Assembly: GCA_026874595.1 (NCBI GenBank) | Contig: CM049306.1 | Coordinates: forward strand, 92,144,642 to 92,208,641 | Length of the DNA stretch: 64,000 bases | Direction of reading: 5' to 3' | Source of the DNA: Sipunculus nudus | Taxonomy: Eukaryota; Annelida; Sipuncula; Golfingiida; Sipunculidae | Shown: piece after piece, positions 1 through 13,100 of the stretch | Layout: each line of letters opens with the position of its first letter | How positions within the stretch are numbered: the stretch's first letter is position 1 | Notes under the pieces: generated by a model | Told to the model about the DNA's origin: nothing | Database searches by the model: none | What the model saw: the letters and a program-made list of their open reading frames with translations, nothing else | Program-made: the position numbers and the translations under genes

Positions 1-665
1 CAATCATTATATGCAACCAGTAAATGCTCATTATGAAACTTTGAGTCTATCTGTTCTCCCTGACGTGGGACACATGCATGACCGGCATTGAGTCCTCTTC
101 TGTTTTTTGGGGCCAGGATGTCACTGAGGTGTGCAGGATTACATGGATATGGTTTATCATAATTTGGGAAGTCAGTTCTGGGCAACAGTGAAGGAGCCGG
201 ATCAGGCAAAATGCCTGATTAGTATCTAAAAATACAATGGGGGAAATCAGTTCTCAAGGAATATGCTGGTTTACACCTGATTACAGAATGCCTGATTACA
301 GGGATTCGACTGTATATATATAAATTTATTTTCACTATTTACAGCACCAATTCTTAAAAAAAAATCCCTTCTTTAACATCATATATTGTTTTAGAGCAGA
401 ATGTAAATAATAAAGTTGATTTTGAATGTTTGTTTTCTCAACCAATGTTTTAATGTCCACCAGAAGATGGCATATATGTTAACATAAACTGTCAGGGTAG
501 TGAGCTATATCAATCTAAACACTAAGAAAGGTCAAAGTCATTATTATTATCCAACAATTTACTCTGAAATCACATGGAAGTGAAAAAGAGAATACTCTGA
601 TGACCTGTTTTCATTTGTGAAAAATGCTCTCATGTGATCACCAATTCTGTTAATAACATTTTCAG
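1..665. other. 5' flank and probable intron of ATP5MK, unassigned
   Basis: No coding exon is recognised here. A good acceptor (acattttcag, ending at 665) shows that the ATP5MK start codon probably lies in a second, non-first exon, so part of this stretch is likely an intron and the promoter may be outside the window. The phrase 'cctgatta(cag)' recurs between about 210 and 305, perhaps an old repeat. The remainder is AT-rich and featureless. Confidence 0.4.
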
Positions 666-677
666 ATCAGTTCCAAA

Positions 678-1344
678 ATGGCTGGAGGATTTATGAGTGA
701 AAATGACCCCCAGTACAGGTTTTCAGGAATGAAGTTCTACTTCAACTCTTACACCAAGAGAGGGAGGTTAAACGTAAGTTTGGTTCCTCATTTATTTACT
801 TCCTTTGATAATTGGACACTGCAGCTGGTGCTGTGATTTTTATGCTTTAACAAAGTTTTTTCAATGCAGTCTTTATTATATAATGATTATTTGGCAAAAC
901 CTGAATTATTTTTCTCTAACATCCAAGAGATGGTGATAAACAACTAATGAGTTGTAGCATATCTTTTATATTTTAAGGTAAGAATTGTAAATGAACCTAC
1001 AGAACAATTAATTTTAATAATTATAATTCAGATTGAAATATGTTTTACAGTTCCTGAGATGTGTTTAGGATACCGTGTATAAATTACTGTTTTGTATAAT
1101 TTACAGGTGAATGATGTGTTGTTCTGTGTGGTTCAAAACACATTTCAGATGTAAAATCCAAATGGAAAAATATTCGGTCACATGTGTCAGATGTCTGGTT
1201 TTAGGCTGATAAGGTAGATTTATTTTTTTAAATGCTTTTCTTCTTTCTTTTCAGTGGGTTTTGGCAACATATGGAACTCTATTTGGATTTATTGTTTTGA
1301 GGAAGCTCTTCAAGAAATCCCCAGCAGTAGAAGCAGCAAAATAG
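678..1344 (+). CDS. ATP5MK: ATP synthase membrane subunit DAPIT (ATP5MK / USMG5 family), two coding exons
   Basis: Coding exons are 678-773 (32 codons, donor GTAAGT) and 1255-1344 (29 codons plus TAG, acceptor ctttcttttcag); the intron falls between codons. The 61-residue product matches the DAPIT family in length (about 58 in mammals) and layout: a hydrophilic N-terminus, the signature YRFSGMKFYFNSYTKRGRLN (residues 13-32), then WVLATYGTLFGFIVLRKLFK, a single membrane segment followed by a basic stretch and a short Lys/Ala-rich tail. In the family this protein is a small inner-membrane subunit of mitochondrial F1Fo ATP synthase that helps hold dimers together; that role is known for the family, not seen here. 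The ATG at 678 gives the expected N-terminus; a second Met at residue 6 is possible. The gene is convergent with MAK16. Confidence 0.95.
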
Positions 1345-1471
1345 AGACAGACAAAAATTAGACACAAGGACTGTTTGAATGCTCTGGTGTGTGATAACAG
1401 TTCAGGACCAACTCATGGCACTACTCAGTTATGAAGAAATCAGTAATACAGCAGTGTTATTTATTTCAAGA

Positions 1472-1648
1472 AATAAAAAAGCCCTGTTATGTGATCATTG
1501 TGGGACAAAACATGACACCATCATCTGGATTATAAGGAAGTGAAACATATATATAGATTTTATACAGTCTGGGTAAAGCAAGAAACCTGTGAATCTTTTA
1601 TCCTGTTGCCATGTTGAAACAACTGTTATAAACAATTCTGTGAATAAA
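1472..1648 (+). promoter_or_regulatory. ATP5MK 3' UTR polyadenylation signals
   Basis: Two AATAAA hexamers follow the stop codon, at 1472-1477 and 1643-1648. Either could end the message, giving a 3' UTR of about 150 or 320 bases. No other gene lies between them. Confidence 0.55.
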
Positions 1649-1819
1649 TAATAATAATTTGACGAGTTTGTTGTCATTATTTTATTTTTACTTGTTGGCC
1701 AAGGGGAGAGGATGTGAGTTATGCTCTGAGGATATTTCATGCTGTTTTTTTTCCTTTGTCTTAAAAAGGTATCAATGAATAAGCCACATGCCTTCAGTGC
1801 TCTCTTTTTAGCAGTGGAA

Positions 1820-2120
1820 CATGGTGGTTTAATGGTTACTGCGTTGGACTCATGCCTTCAAAATTGTGGGTTCAATTCTAAGCCTTTTACCACAAGGGTG
1901 TGCTCTCTTCACCGAGGAATGAATTGGTACTAGTCAAACATGGGCGACAGGCAAATGTTGAATGATTAATCTAGAGCCATGTGAGGCTGCTTGGTTGTAT
2001 GCTCCTCGGGTCGTCAAGTAAAGCTGCTATCATGAAAAAGCCCTAAAGACCTGGAAGGAAAAGTGTTAAGTCGGATGAGACTGACATCCTTGGTAATATC
2101 AGACTAAATCCGCTACCTTT
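1820..2120 (+). mobile_element. tRNA-derived SINE, copy 1 (older)
   Basis: The head carries a perfect RNA polymerase III A box (TGGTTTAATGG, 1825-1835) and a worn B box (GGTTCAATTC, 1869-1878). The body aligns in order with the SINE at about 36.6 kb: 'gtgc(a)ctctctccacc' after the B box, 'ggcaaatgt', 'gaggctgcttggttg', 'gacctggaaggaaaagtgt' and 'gatgagactgacat' near the 3' end. Two copies sharing both head and body make this a SINE and not a tRNA gene. The central domain was not matched to a named SINE superfamily. Confidence 0.75.
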
Positions 2121-2199
2121 ATACCATTCTGTACCCATTCAGCCAGTCCCAGTAGCCTTGATCTTGTGTGTAGGTCTAAAGGACCTTAGCTTAATATAA

Positions 2200-4619
2200 T
2201 TTTTAGCTCAGCTGACTTTCAGTCATGCTGGGCTATAGCGATGGGTCTTTGTCCGTCGTCCTTCCGTCTGTCCGGCCGGCCGGCCGTCCGTTAGCAGGGC
2301 ACAAATCGTAACCGTAGGGGCTAGGGCCATGAACCCTATGCAGTCTTAGAGGTTATAAAAAGTTCTCCTTGCAAACCTGAAATTAGGTCACTGCGACCTA
2401 TATTCTCGAAGTTATGGGGTGTGTTTGCACCCCCCAGAAATAACTCTTTGAGACAAAATTTTCATCCCAAACCTTCCATCTTTCACTTACAGCTCACCTA
2501 CCAACAGGGGAAGAACCATAATTTTTTTAGGTCAAAAGGTCAAAGGTCAAGGTCACAGGAGCCACTTCTTTGAAAAGCCTGTGGATGCATTTTAAGCCAA
2601 CCCTTTCATCCCAATTCTTTGATCTTTCACATATAGCTCACCTACTAAGTTGGAGAAGAATCCTATAGATTTTGAGGTCACAAGGTCAAAGGTCAGGGTC
2701 ACAGGATCCACTTCTTTGAAAAGGTTGTGGACACATTTCAAGCTAGACTTTTCATTCCAAACCTTCCAGCACTGATATCGCTTCTCTGCCAACAGGGGAA
2801 AAAGACCTGTTGATTTTGAGGTCAAAGGTCAAGTTCACAGCACCCACTTCTTGCGTGGAGTCATTTTCAGGCAAACTTTTCAATCTGTACCTTCCATCTG
2901 TCATATATGGCTTACCTACCAATAAGGGAAGAAGCCTATTGATGTTGAGGTCCAAAGGTCAAGGTCACAATATTTAATTGTTCTAAATGCTTGTGAGCAT
3001 ATTTCAGGTGTAGCTGTTCAACCCAAACCTTCCAGTCTTTCACATATGCCACATCTATGCATCACTCAGTTTGACTCAAACTTCATATTTATGGGTCTTT
3101 TTGCTTGAATAAATAACTTATTGATTTTGGGGTCAGCTGGTCAGCAGGTTAAAGGTTGCAGGTCAAAGTTATTCACCCATTGGTTGCCAAGTAATTACAC
3201 CAGATTTAAGTGGTTAGTAGTTACCCATCATTTAGAAAGAATCCAGTTGATATGTGGGCAAAAGGCCCAGGTCATAGGTCAGGGATGTTCACAATTACTT
3301 ATTTTATAGATCACTCTATTTTTCTTGTATATATAACCATCCCACTCCAGCTGGTACATCTCCCTGTGTGGCTGTAATTGTGAGTGACACTGGTGACATA
3401 TGACTCCCTTTTGTATCAGCCTATTAAGTGATAAGGCTGAGTGATAAGTACCTCGTTACTTCATAACAAAAACACTTGTCGGAATGCTTCAGCCAGGCAT
3501 TAAGACTATGAGAGTATAGTATTAAGGTTTAGCTACTGATTTATAAGATGATGGGAACATTTTGCAGTTTATTTTATGGAATCCTAGCAATAAACTTAGT
3601 TTCCTAGATATCTGAATATTTTAATATATATCACCACATATAAAAGCAAGTGTTTGTTCTCATAATATGTGGATGTGTACCTTGATTTAGGATGGCTTTT
3701 TGTTTTATTTCAAGACTCTTAGTCATGCTTTCTGCATTTCTTTTCTTTCAGGTTTGGCAGTTTACCTACCCTGCTGACCCCATTGAAAAGCAGAGTGATA
3801 ATAAAAAATATTGGACTTACACTTTTTACAGTTGGATATCTATAAATCTGATATGAGGGCCTGGACATGCCTTTTGAGTTATTTTGGGCATTCATTACTG
3901 GATAATTTGCCCCAAGTTTGGTCTATTATTGGAGAATATGGGATATCAAATGTCATACTTGTCAGAAATCCATTATGTCTGCCAGTTAGCCACCTTAGAA
4001 ATTCTTTCTGCAGTGCAGTTTCAGTAATTTTTCTTTAATGTTTGGTCCGATTTAGAGAATGTTTGTTGTCTGATTTCAGACTTGTCAGAAGTCCAATATG
4101 GCCACCAGGCAACCATCTTTTAATTCCTTTTGATCATATTATCTCAAGAACTGTTAAAGTGAATGCAGTTGGATGTATGTTTATGTAATCTTGTAAAGGA
4201 TTGGGTCAAATATTTCTGAATATTACCATCATTTATAAAAGTGCACTATAGTTGGCTTGTATTGAATAAAAATTCATACAGAAGCACTTGTTTCTCAATA
4301 ATTCTTGCATGTATTTCCTTGATTTTTGCTATATATTTTGATCTTATATTTGCCCTTTGTGGTGTTCCTTTTGAGACTGACAGGTTTCAAGCATGCTGTT
4401 GGAATAGTTCCTGATAGCTTAACAATCATGCATTTTCCTCAGACCATCAATTCACTGTGTTTTAACCAGACATAGGTGATATATATTTCTGTTGTCATAG
4501 AAAATTTTCAACTAATTGGCAAATTGGTTCTTCAAAATTTGACTGGAACTTGTGAATCTCAGTCCGTGATGTCACAGGTCATGCTTGGCAGCTGAGCGTC
4601 ATGACCCATGGGTCACTTG
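2200..4619 (+). mobile_element. Family A pearl/HINE-like satellite-carrying element, copy A1
   Basis: The 5' arm TAGCTCAGCTGA is followed within 60 bases by a GTCCG/CCGG-rich run, then a tandem core (about 2440-3000) and unique-looking DNA. The 3' end is CAGCTGAGCGTCATGACCCA with a GACCCATGGGTC palindrome and CACTTGT. AGCTCAGCTGA and TCAGCTGAGC are inverted arms. The layout matches bivalve pearl/CvE elements and Helentron-associated elements (known families); assignment is by structure only. The element lies between T residues on both sides, as the other family A copies do. No protein is encoded. Confidence 0.7.
2440..3300 (+). repeat. Tandem core of A1, about 145-bp units rich in AGGTCA
   Basis: Four to six degenerate units can be followed by the phrase 'aaccttccatctttcacatatagctcacctaccaa...gaggtcaaaggtcaaggtcacag', starting near 2460, 2600, 2750 and 2880, with weaker copies near 3020 and 3150. 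Each unit holds two or three AGGTCA half-sites on the + strand. Short reading frames in this interval come from the repeat and are not genes. Confidence 0.75.
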
Positions 4620-4621
4620 TT

Positions 4622-6490
4622 TTACAAATCAGCAGGCCCCAGCAAATTTGTTTCACATGTTCCCTTACAACATACAGTATGTAATTTTTCCCATTCCTGT
4701 CTCCTGATTATACACACGCCACTGATGCTAAATATACAGGTGCAACTGATCACTGAATCAGTGGAAGGCCAACATTCAGACTGGAGGCAAAATAAGTGAT
4801 GGTGATAATCCAACCAAATTTCATGATTTTGCAGGAATGGCTTCATGTAATGTAGAATTCATAAGGTCTTGGAAAGCTTTATTGATTGCTGAGGAGATGT
4901 TGCACCACAAAGCAGTCTTATTTTACTGAAATTTGATTGTTGTGAACTTTGGTATCTAATTTATCTTGGATAGCTTTATCCACTGAACCTCAGGTCAAGG
5001 AAACATATTCCAGATCTCATTATATTATCATATAACAATTTGTTATGAAAAAAAATATTAATATAGATTTTACAAAAAAATGAGCCCAATTCCTGGATGG
5101 AAAACATTTTTTCTATACATTTTTCCACCAAAAACATGAGGTGGTGTGATTTGTTCAAAAACTACTGGCACATCTATGAGCAATATCAACTGGACAGTGA
5201 CAGCACACTGGGAAATCCCCTGTGACTAAAAATTCTAGATCTCGGTAAAACCACAGTATTTCTACTACTGTCGGTCCCAAAACAACATGCATTACTATAT
5301 CTGAGTTGCTGAAAAAACTCAGTCCATAATGTCTGGTGTACCAACCAATCAAATCCGGACAAAGTCTGGGATCTAGGTGAAATCCTCCGTTCACACAACA
5401 AATGCATGTGGAATAGGGTTTACTTAACCAAAACCAATATCCCCACCAATGTGACCTTTTAATCAGACAACATTGCCTGTTTAGAAGCAGGTATTGCAAG
5501 GTGCATTTAATACTCTGACATCTCTGACTGTGATGCCAACAATTTCTGGTTACCCTGGTGTTATTTGATGGACTATGAAACAGCAGTATTTGTGTGATGT
5601 GTCCTCTTCCCACAAGGTGTCAGCACATTCCAGCAACCAGGTCTGCAATAGTTTCCAAGTTAAACAGTAGGTGGCACTGTTGTGGTTGATTCTCCTGCAG
5701 ATTTTCAAGCAGTGACTGACCATCTAAATAGTTTAAAAGAGACCGGTATTGTCTAAAGATTTTTTTTCCCTCTAAACCATGTTTGTATTGAAGATTGTTC
5801 TAAAATAGTTTATATGCTTCTTGTGTCTCCTGTGGCCAAGCTGTTGCACTGGTGAAGCAGCTTACCATTGGTGGTCTTAAATTGGCCATACTTTTACTAA
5901 AGTCCTGATTTTGGAAATGAAATGTGTAAAGTTAGTTCATACAGCAGTGACAGTTATGCAGTCTTAAGTAGCCAGTGTTAACAGTGGTCAGGCTGGTCAT
6001 TTTCATTTTTCCCTCATTGTCTGATCGGCTCCTAAGACCCAATGATTAAATCTTAAATACTGATTTCCCCCTGTGAAAATGGAATCTTTGTCTTGTTATT
6101 ATATCATCCTACTCTTTTATGTAATAATACATTGATACTGTCCAAAGTAGCCCTAAATAGGAGTTCCTATAGTTCTGCATTTTGTTTGGTTAATAAATGT
6201 GCAATGTCTCAAGATACAATAAGACAACTTTCATTAATCTTATGACATATCTTTCTAATGCTACTTATTTACTCTACCGTTATACTTTACTTTTAATTTT
6301 CCTTATTTTACTGTTTCCTCTTTTTTAGGGAAAGTGGTCTGTAAAAGCATGTGTTACTACCCCACCACCCCATTTTACTACTGAACACCAACAGGTGAAA
6401 ACAATCATAGTCACCGTTGACCCCTACACAATTCCCTTTAATTCTGTCTATACTTGCATTTAAAGTATTGCCTGGTTACCGCACTGTGTT
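4622..6490. other. Intergenic region, unassigned
   Basis: The stretch holds a 152-codon reading frame on the - strand (5155-5613). It is rich in Cys, Trp and His, has a competing frame inside it, and matches no family I recognise. No splice-flanked exon of ATP5MK or MAK16 falls here. It is probably ordinary intergenic DNA or an old element. Confidence 0.35.
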
Positions 6491-6494
6491 TCTG

Positions 6495-6885
6495 ACGCAT
6501 CTGAAATTTGATAGTGCACATCTCTTCAAAGCATCAATCTTCGGTAAAGTTGTCATGGCAATCCCCTGAACAGTTCTTGAGACAAAAAGGAATTAAAAGA
6601 TCTGTCTGGAGGCCTTTTTGTATTTCCCACAGAATATGAAATTTAATAGTGCACATTCTCTTATGGAAGTCAATTTTTGGTAAATGTTTCACTGCAATCA
6701 CTTGAAAGGTTCTTGAGATAATGCACATAAAGTAATTCCAAGATCACTGCCTTGTGGCCAGATTTTATTTCTCATAGGTGTTTAATTAGATAGCACACAT
6801 CCTCTCATGGGTGACAGTCTCAGGTAAAATTTTCATATATCTTGAAATATCTTAAAACAGTTCTTGAGATAATACATACAAAAGA
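6495..6885. repeat. Three degenerate tandem units of about 140-150 bp
   Basis: The phrase 'gaaatttgatagtgcacatctct...aaagttgtcatggcaatc...cagttcttgagacaa' begins near 6502 and recurs near 6638 and 6783 with many changes. The unit length is close to the satellite cores elsewhere in the window, so this may be the remains of another satellite-carrying element, but I could not find its ends. Confidence 0.5.
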
Positions 6886-7037
6886 GGATGACTGACAGGG
6901 TGCCCTAATAACAACTGTGGGAGTAGACCTTGTCTTGTGTAAGATCATTCTGATGTTTGTGATGACTCAAAATACACATAATATCTCTCAATCTGCTTTA
7001 TGACTCATCAACTTTCATTCATCAATGGGTTTAATCT

Positions 7038-7043
7038 TTTATT
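7038..7043 (-). promoter_or_regulatory. MAK16 polyadenylation signal
   Basis: AATAAA on the - strand, about 100 bases downstream of the MAK16 stop codon, with no closer hexamer in the same stretch. Confidence 0.6.
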
Positions 7044-7143
7044 TATGAAATAATGAATGGATGAAGATTATGAAGTCTTAGGTAAAGTCCTCTTCGACAA
7101 ATGGTGGATGACAGATGAGTTAACAGCTGCTGCAGCGGTGTTG

Positions 7144-10100
7144 TCAGAATGTTGTTAGCCTGGCTTTAGATGTGGAGGGTTTCTCAAGTTCCTGTTCATA
7201 TTCTATCTCTACATGAGGTCTCTTCCTGCTGAGTGGAGATTTCCCCTTCTTTTTCTTCTTGCCATCATCCTCCTCTTCATCACTGTCTGATGATGATGAA
7301 AAGTCACTATCAGGGAGGTTCTTCATGTCCTAGAGAACAAACCATAATAAAATAGTAAATACAACGGCACTAGATAGAGCAAATCCCTTCTCCATGGCAA
7401 AATAAGCCTAAACCTTGTGAAGGCAAGACTATCTCAGCATTCTCAGGTCTCAGCATTCTCAAAGGAACACAAGTGAAATAGAAACTGCGGCACCATGTGT
7501 CATAAGCAAGCATCCCTCTTTTTCATGTTTCAATGAGCAATAAAATCTGTAACATATTAACAACAAATGCTTTTACAAAATATGATGGGCTAAGGTAAGG
7601 AGGCCATTAATAGTCAGAATATGCCCTATGAGATCTGCTAAAGGTAATTTTTTTCATGATAATATAGAAATAACATAACTGAAATCTGGAATTCTTACCT
7701 CAACATCTGACAGATCACTTTCTTCAAACTCATCTTCTGCAACATATTCTATCTCTTCTTCACTCTGTGAAAATATTTAAAATGTTATGTTAATAGTCAA
7801 AATTGGCATATCAAGCAAGCCTTAACACCTGCCCATTGCCACCTAGAAACAAAAACAACTGAACCTTATTGATCATCTATACACTACTGCCTATCTGTTT
7901 ATTTATTTGTTCATCTCTTCTTATTATGCTCCCCATCACAGTATCCCCCTTCATCTTAAACATAATTAAACTAGACATTTCTTGGCACCGCAGGTGCCAG
8001 AGTATCCCCAGACATAGTAGGCCCCCCCCCCTAAGAACAGACCCCCATTTTTAGCAGCAGATACTGACACTTGGCATATTTATTGTTTCCTCCATCTAAC
8101 AATCCACAATCTTGTTGAAGATGTTGGTCCTGTGACCTTGATCTTTTTAAAGATGTGTCCTGTGACCTTGACCTTTGACCTCATGACCCCAAAATCAATT
8201 TGGGTCTTCTTTTCCAATGGGACATATGCAAGTCAAGTTTGAAATCTATACATCAATAAAGCAGGAATGATCATCCAGAAACTAATTTTTTTTACAGGTG
8301 GCTCCTGTGACCTTCACCTTTGACCTTGTGACCTTAAATTGATAGTTTTCTTCCTCTCTTGGCAGGAGAACTATATGTGCAAGATGGAAGTTCTGAGATG
8401 AAATGTTTGGCTGAAAATGCATCCACATCTTTTTAAAGATGTGTCCTGTGATCTTGACCTTTGACCTCATGACCCCAAAATCAATTTTGGTCTTGCTTTT
8501 CCAATGGGACATATACAAGTCAAGTTTGAAACCATACATCAATAAAAGCAGGAATTATCATCCAGAAACTAATTTTTGTACAGATGGCTCCTGTGACCTT
8601 CACCTTTGACCTTGTGACCTCAAAATTGATAGGGGTTTTTCACTCTTGGCAGGTGAACTATATGTGCAAGATGAAAGATCTGAGATAAATTGTTTGGCTG
8701 AAAATGCATCCACAATTTTTATAAAGATGTGTCCTGTGACCTTGACCTTTGACTTCATGACCCCAAAATCAATTCGGGTCTTGCTTTTCTAATGGGTCAA
8801 ATACAAGTCAAGTTTGAAATCCATACATCAATAAAAGAAGGAATTATCATCCAGAAACTAATTTTTGGACAGATGGCTCCTGTGACCTTCACCTTTGACC
8901 TTGTGACCTCAAAATTGATAGGGTTCTTCCTCTCTTGGCAGGTGAACTATATGTGCAAGATGAAAGATCTGAGATGAAATGTTTGGCTGAAAATGCATCC
9001 ACATCTTTTTAAAGATGTGTCCTGTGACCTTGACCTTTGACCTCATGACCCCAAAATCAATTCAGGTCTTGCTTTTCCAATGGGACATATACAAGTCAAG
9101 TTTGAAATCCATACATCAATAAAAGCAGGAATTATCATCCAGAAACTAATTTTTGGACAGATGGCTCCTGTGACCTTCACCTTTGACCTTGTGACCTCAA
9201 AATTGATAGGGGTCGTCCACTCTTAGCAGGTGAACTATATGTGCAAGATGAAAGATCTGAGATGAATTATTTGGCTGAAATTACATCCACAATCTTTTTA
9301 AAGATGTGTCCTGTGACCTTGACCTTTGACCTCATGACCCCAAAATCAATTTAGGTCTTGCTTTTCCAATGGAACATATACAAGTCAAGTTTGAAATCCA
9401 TACATCAATAAAAGCAGGAATTATCATCCAGAAACTAATTTTTGGACAGATGGCTCCTGTGACCTTCACCTTTGACCTTGTGACCTCAAAACTGATAGGG
9501 GTCTTCCTCGATTGGCAGATGACTTATATGTGCAAGATGAAAGGTCTGAGATGAAATGTTTGGCTGAAAATGCATCCACAATCTTTTTAAAGATGTGTCC
9601 TGTGACCTTGACCTTTGACCTCATGACCCCAAAATCAATTGGAGTTTTGCTTTTTCAATGGGACATATATAAGTCAAATTTGAAATCAATACATCAATAA
9701 AAGCAGGAATTATCATCCAGAAACTAATTTTTGGACAGATAGCTCCTGTGGTCTTGACCTTTGACCTTGTGACCCCAAAATTTATATGGATCATCCACTA
9801 TTGGCAAGTGAGATATATATTCAAGATGGAAGACCTGGGATGAAAGTTTGGCTTAAAATGCATCCACAGTATCTTTTAAAATGCCAGTCCAGTGACCTTG
9901 ACCTTTGACCTCATGACCCTAGAACCTATAGGTTTCTTACTTTAGTGGTGGGCCATACATAAGTCATGTTTGAAATATATATGGCTATCAACACTGGAGA
10001 TATCATAAGAGGTGTGTGATTTTCACCATATATGGCAATATTCAAGGTCAAGGCCACTATCATAGGAAAGGTCATGATCCCAATTTAAATAAACATCATC

Positions 10101-13100
10101 CCATAACCCATACCTATGTATATGCATAATATAAAAGAAATCTGTCCATTAGTTTTTGACTTATATTGCTCACAGTACTGTAAGGTGGCAATTTTGGGGG
10201 TATTAAACGGCATGAAAACAAGTAAAGAATAATAGGTGGCGCCACCAGTTTCTGGAACATGACAACCCTACCCATGATCTTCCATCAACTTGATTTTGGA
10301 ATAAATCCATGCAAGATTTCTTGAGATATTAAAGAATTTGTGTGATTTTCCCCAAAATTGGACCTATTCAAGGTCAAGGACACTCTCCTAGTAAAGGTCA
10401 TGACCTCATTTTAAATAGGCGTCGTCCCCTTACCCATATCTATACATATACCAAGTTTGGTAAAGTTCCGTGAAATATTTTTTGGGTTATCGCGCCAACA
10501 AGATTTATATGCGGCGGCGGCGGCGAGACCGGTATGAAAACATAGTATCCCCCGACTTTGTCTGGGGATACAATAACTGGAAATATTACAAATGGGATAC
10601 AGCATAATGCAATTTAATTTGTTATCACCATTACCACCAGGTGTCCATCTCCCCCACTTAGTAGTGACATCTGGTGGATAAAGGGACAATCATTCTATTT
10701 TCACCAACATGCACATGAAATTATGACCTTTGAACTTACATCTAGTATCTGGTAAAACATTTACTTTTATTGACATTGATTTAAGGTTATTTCTTTCATT
10801 ATTTTTCATCTCTTACCTCTTCTTCTTCCTCCTCTTCCTCCTCTACTTCTTTCTCTCCATCCTGTTCTTCCTCATTCTCCTTTTCTCCCTCCTTCTCTGC
10901 CTCTGTTTCACTCTCACTCTCTAGCTCTTCCCCTTCCAACGCTCGGTCAAATGCTGGCTGAGGGAAGTTGTAGATGTCTCCATACTGCGAAGGGTTGATG
11001 CATTACTTATGAATGACAACATGTAGTTATGATGTACAAAAGTACTACACATATACATGGCATGAAATCACACATTCATCATATAAAGCTGGTGTGCAAA
11101 ATATCACAGGTTATCAATGCTGATACATGTGTTCCACTTTGGTCACAGTTTATAGCAAAGAAGTTGATAAAGAATAAACCTGTCTAAAATACTGACATCC
11201 TTAGCTGACAGGCATGGATTGATTATACAAGTGCTACTGAATTTTTCTCAGCTGAGAATAGTCTTTTTAAACACTGAGTTTAAACTCTGGTTTGGCTTCA
11301 GGTTTTAAAGTTGTACCATATAGCCCTGATCAATTTCTTCACCCTTTATGTTTGGACAAACAGTAATCTATCTATAACATGACAAAGTGGAACTATTTTA
11401 TAAACCATTGTACATATGAATCAGAACATAGGCCTTCATTATTTAAAATCAATAGTTCCTCATATAGATATCATACATTATTGAATAACACATGCCAGGG
11501 TTGGCAAGTTTTAGGCATGAAGGTTTTAACCATAGGTTATAACCTGGTTAAAACTGCCCTGCCTAAAACAGGTTTTAGGCAGGTTTTAGGCACCAAAAGT
11601 GCCCAAAACCTATATTTGTTTAAATTTTTTACTTAAAGATCTATAAAACTACTAAACTGGCTGGGGTGATGCAGTCACAAGGCTTTGCTGGGTTTCTGGA
11701 AGGTTTCAGGTATAAGTAATGCATGATTTCCTGTTGGCTGGCACCATGCAGTCTTCAAAAGAGCCTGTATAGGTTCCTGGAGCATGAGACCATGTTTATG
11801 TGGCACATGGTTTCATTGGCCAAGGTATCAGGACCATTTGGGTTTCCTGATGAGTGCCCTGCTACCTTGAATGATGTAATAGAGCCTCCAGAAGGCCTCT
11901 TGTAAGGCAGGGTATCACTATCAGTGGGGAAGCCATGCCTGATTAGGCAAGTTAATTACTATTTATCAGGGTAATGGGGTCATAAGACCAAATGGTCGTA
12001 AGTCCTACTGCTGTGTCCTAGTAGATGTTCATGTGAACTTTCATACATGACTAGGAAAATGCAATCAAATCCCTTGCCCTGAAAACTGTTCTTGAGTCAA
12101 ACTTTTTACTGAGTGATGCAGTCAGGGCCCTTGACTTGTAGGTTTCTCAGGCCTTCAGGTTTAACACAGCCCAAAAGTAATTATGAATATTCTATGGTTT
12201 GCAACACATTCATTGCAATATATTTTCGCATTTTTTAGTTTTATACTAATTATAGTGTTTCATGAGGGTTCCATTTTCACAATCTCATCATACAATTAAC
12301 GGAGTATATCCATCATTATATAGATGATAAGTATGTGCACCAAATCTTAAAATTTGACTAAGGATGACCTGGCTAAGGGAATAAACAAATAGTGAAAATT
12401 CTTGTTCATTATCAGATAATGTAAAAGATATTATCATATTTTTAGTTTATGGCTAGCATAAAAGATATGTTAAAATTTATAAAATCAATGCATTGCTTTT
12501 TGTCATTTGAAGCTACAGGCATACAAAACATACATGATATGTTGGTGAGACAACAGTATAAAGGACTATTCATCAGTGTAAATGGAACAACTTTTTAAAT
12601 TCGGGAAAACTTCTTTTGTATTTATCACAAAATTTAATCCCTTGTGATCAAAAAGCCAATCAAAGTATCTGGTTATAAGCTTAAAGTAAGAGCACTCTTT
12701 TATAAATTGGCAGTAATGGAGGTGGGAGACCTCAGAACAAGACTTGGGGATACAAGCTAAAACTGTCAGAGAACTGTGTTTATAAGAAAATCCTGAAGTA
12801 GTGTTGTATTCATTTGTTGCTTTTTTTTATCATGGTATGTTTAGTTTGAATAAAGTGTTCCTCAATTTTTAATTTGTTGAGCATATTTCTTTAATGCATT
12901 TAGTTGTTTAACAATAAAACATAGTCAAATACGAGTCAGATTAATAGGTGAGGGTAAATAAGGTTTTAGGCAGTTAAAGGCAGTTTTAGGCAGGTTATAA
13001 CCTATTTTTGGCAGTTAAAGGCAGGTTTTAGGCTCTGCCCTGCCAAAAACAGGTTTTGGGCAGCCTAAAACCCAACCCTGACACATGCACAACACCTGTA

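Noticed and set aside
5155-5613. Longest open frame in the window (152 codons, - strand)
   Set aside because: Composition rich in Cys, Trp and His, an overlapping competing frame, no recognised domain and no splice context; most likely chance.
8792-9700. Repeated open frames in the family C array
   Set aside because: They repeat exactly with the 288-bp unit and encode nothing recognisable.
10730-10924. 65-codon + strand frame of Phe, Leu and Ser
   Set aside because: It is the antisense of the Glu-rich MAK16 exon 8.
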